Origin: Haloplanus rubicundus
Lineage (GTDB): Archaea > Halobacteriota > Halobacteria > Halobacteriales > Haloferacaceae
Direction of reading: 5' to 3'
Assembly: GCF_003342675.1 (NCBI RefSeq)
Contig: NZ_CP031148.1
Coordinates: 930,001 to 994,000, forward strand
Length of the DNA: 64,000 nt
Positions 63,235-64,000 of this stretch are shown here, piece after piece. Below the pieces are notes generated by a model. That model saw nothing but the letters and a program-made list of their open reading frames with translations, did no database searches and had not been told where the DNA came from. Position numbers and translations under genes: made by a program. How positions within the stretch are numbered: position 1 is the stretch's first letter; each line of letters starts with the position of its first letter.

Positions 63235-64000
63235 GTGTCCGCCCTTCGCGCCGCCCTCCACGCCGCCCTGAACGGCTCCCGCCTCCTCGCCGTCGCCGCC
63301 GCCGTCGCCCTCGGCGAGGTGGCGCTCCGAATCGGCCTCGCGCTTCACGGCCCGCCAGCCCTCGCCCTCCTCTGTCCGCCGGTGATCGCCGTCGTCGGGT
63401 TCGGGCTGGCGGCGTCGACGGTCCGCGCCGCCCTCCCGCCCGATGCCCGTCCAGCGGACGGCGACGCGCCCGCCCTCTCGACGCTGGTCGTCGCCGCCGT
63501 CGTCGGGCACGCCGCCGCCCTCTTTCTCGGGACCGCCGGCTTCCTGCTTCTCGATACCCCGATTCGCGCCGCGCTGTACGCGCTCGGATACGGTGACGCG
63601 CTCGGGACGACGGCTCAGGTCGGCGGCGCCGTCCTCGGTGTCGTCGTCGGGACGCTCCTCGCGTGGGCCGTCCCCGGCATCGCCGTCGGTCGCCTCCTCG
63701 CCGGGGCGACGCCGCGGCGGGCGGTTCGGACGGCGCTTTTCGCCCCGACCCGGTCCCCCCGCGCCGTCGCCGGGGCGCTCGGTCTCCACGTCGCGTTCGC
63801 CCTCCTCCTCGGTCTCTCGCTCGCGGTCGGACTCGAGGCCGGCCGGCTCCGGCGCTCCGCCGTCGTCGCCGCGGCGCTCGGCGGTGGAGTCGCCCTCCCG
63901 ATTCTGATACTGGGTCCCGCGGTCCTCGCCGCCCGGTACCGGGCGTGGACGGCCCCCCGCGTTCGCGGCCCGGACCGTCGGCGTCTCGCGCTCGCGGCCC
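63235..64000 (+). CDS. polytopic membrane protein (3' end beyond window)
   Basis: 255 residues visible from GTG 63235, with no stop before the right edge. About six hydrophobic helices (for example RLLAVAAAVALGEVALRIGL, TLVVAAVVGHAAALFLGTAG and the AGALGLHVAFALLLGLSL segment) are separated by short Arg-rich loops. The pattern is like uncharacterised haloarchaeal membrane proteins. No transporter signature found. The upstream gene stops 42 bp before the start. Confidence 0.7.
   Translation, partial: MSALRAALHAALNGSRLLAVAAAVALGEVALRIGLALHGPPALALLCPPVIAVVGFGLAASTVRAALPPDARPADGDAPALSTLVVAAVVGHAAALFLGTAGFLLLDTPIRAALYALGYGDALGTTAQVGGAVLGVVVGTLLAWAVPGIAVGRLLAGATPRRAVRTALFAPTRSPRAVAGALGLHVAFALLLGLSLAVGLEAGRLRRSAVVAAALGGGVALPILILGPAVLAARYRAWTAPRVRGPDRRRLALAA

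Overview
The window is chromosomal DNA of a halophilic archaeon (class Halobacteria). The GC content is very high with a strong third-position GC bias, the proteins are acidic, and secreted proteins carry Tat signals with lipoboxes. The gene set is typical of the group: cdrL-cdrS-ftsZ2, ribosomal protein L15e, Rio2, TrmB-like regulators, a HalOD1 protein and an archaeal cobalamin salvage operon. Many genes start with GTG and overlap the previous stop by 4 bases. I cannot name the genus.

Layout. 1-5.8 kb: a truncated MFS transporter, a DsbA/FrnE-like protein, a Tat lipoprotein serine protease, a surface protein and a small molybdopterin-domain protein. 5.8-13.4 kb: a HalOD1 protein, a ParA/MinD ATPase with an overlapping partner gene, and three paralogous membrane proteins with a degenerate nuclease-like head. 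13.5-19.7 kb: a tightly overlapping minus-strand cobalamin operon (HAD hydrolase, cbiB, cobS, cobY, cobT-like, cobD, cbiZ, cobA). 20.6-23.7 kb: the cell-division regulators cdrL and cdrS with ftsZ2, then the tRNA thiolation gene ncsA. 25.1-26.9 kb: an intact IS200/IS605 element (tnpA plus tnpB) inserted at the stop codon of a haloarchaeal gene. 27-32.5 kb: a methyltransferase, a secreted endo/exonuclease-phosphatase, endonuclease IV, a peroxiredoxin-like protein, a lipoate ligase and a creatininase-family amidohydrolase.

32.7-39 kb: a five-gene oligopeptide-type ABC importer. Its substrate-binding lipoprotein is circularly permuted relative to DppA/OppA: the part that normally ends the protein comes first. 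Next comes a lower-GC patch (39.2-41.3 kb) with a PAS histidine kinase and a cupin. Then come an amidase, a thioredoxin-like protein and an M20 carbamoylase-type hydrolase, with copies of a dispersed ~80-bp palindromic element between or beside them. 45.1-53.0 kb: a coiled-coil protein facing a complete phosphate system (pstS, pstC, pstA, pstB, phoU and an AbrB-PhoU fusion). 53-56.4 kb: a CBS protein, a flavoprotein, Rio2 and L15e. 56.5-57.4 kb: a toxin-antitoxin pair whose PIN toxin has an in-frame stop. 57.7-64 kb: two divergent TrmB-like regulators, an enolase-superfamily dehydratase/racemase, a tungsten aldehyde oxidoreductase and a truncated membrane protein.

The most notable points are the permuted binding protein, the dispersed palindromic element (four full and two partial copies), the array of GTCTTAC/GTAAGAC sites in front of cdrS-ftsZ2, the three-paralog cluster and the broken toxin. 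I found no rRNA, tRNA, CRISPR array or prophage.
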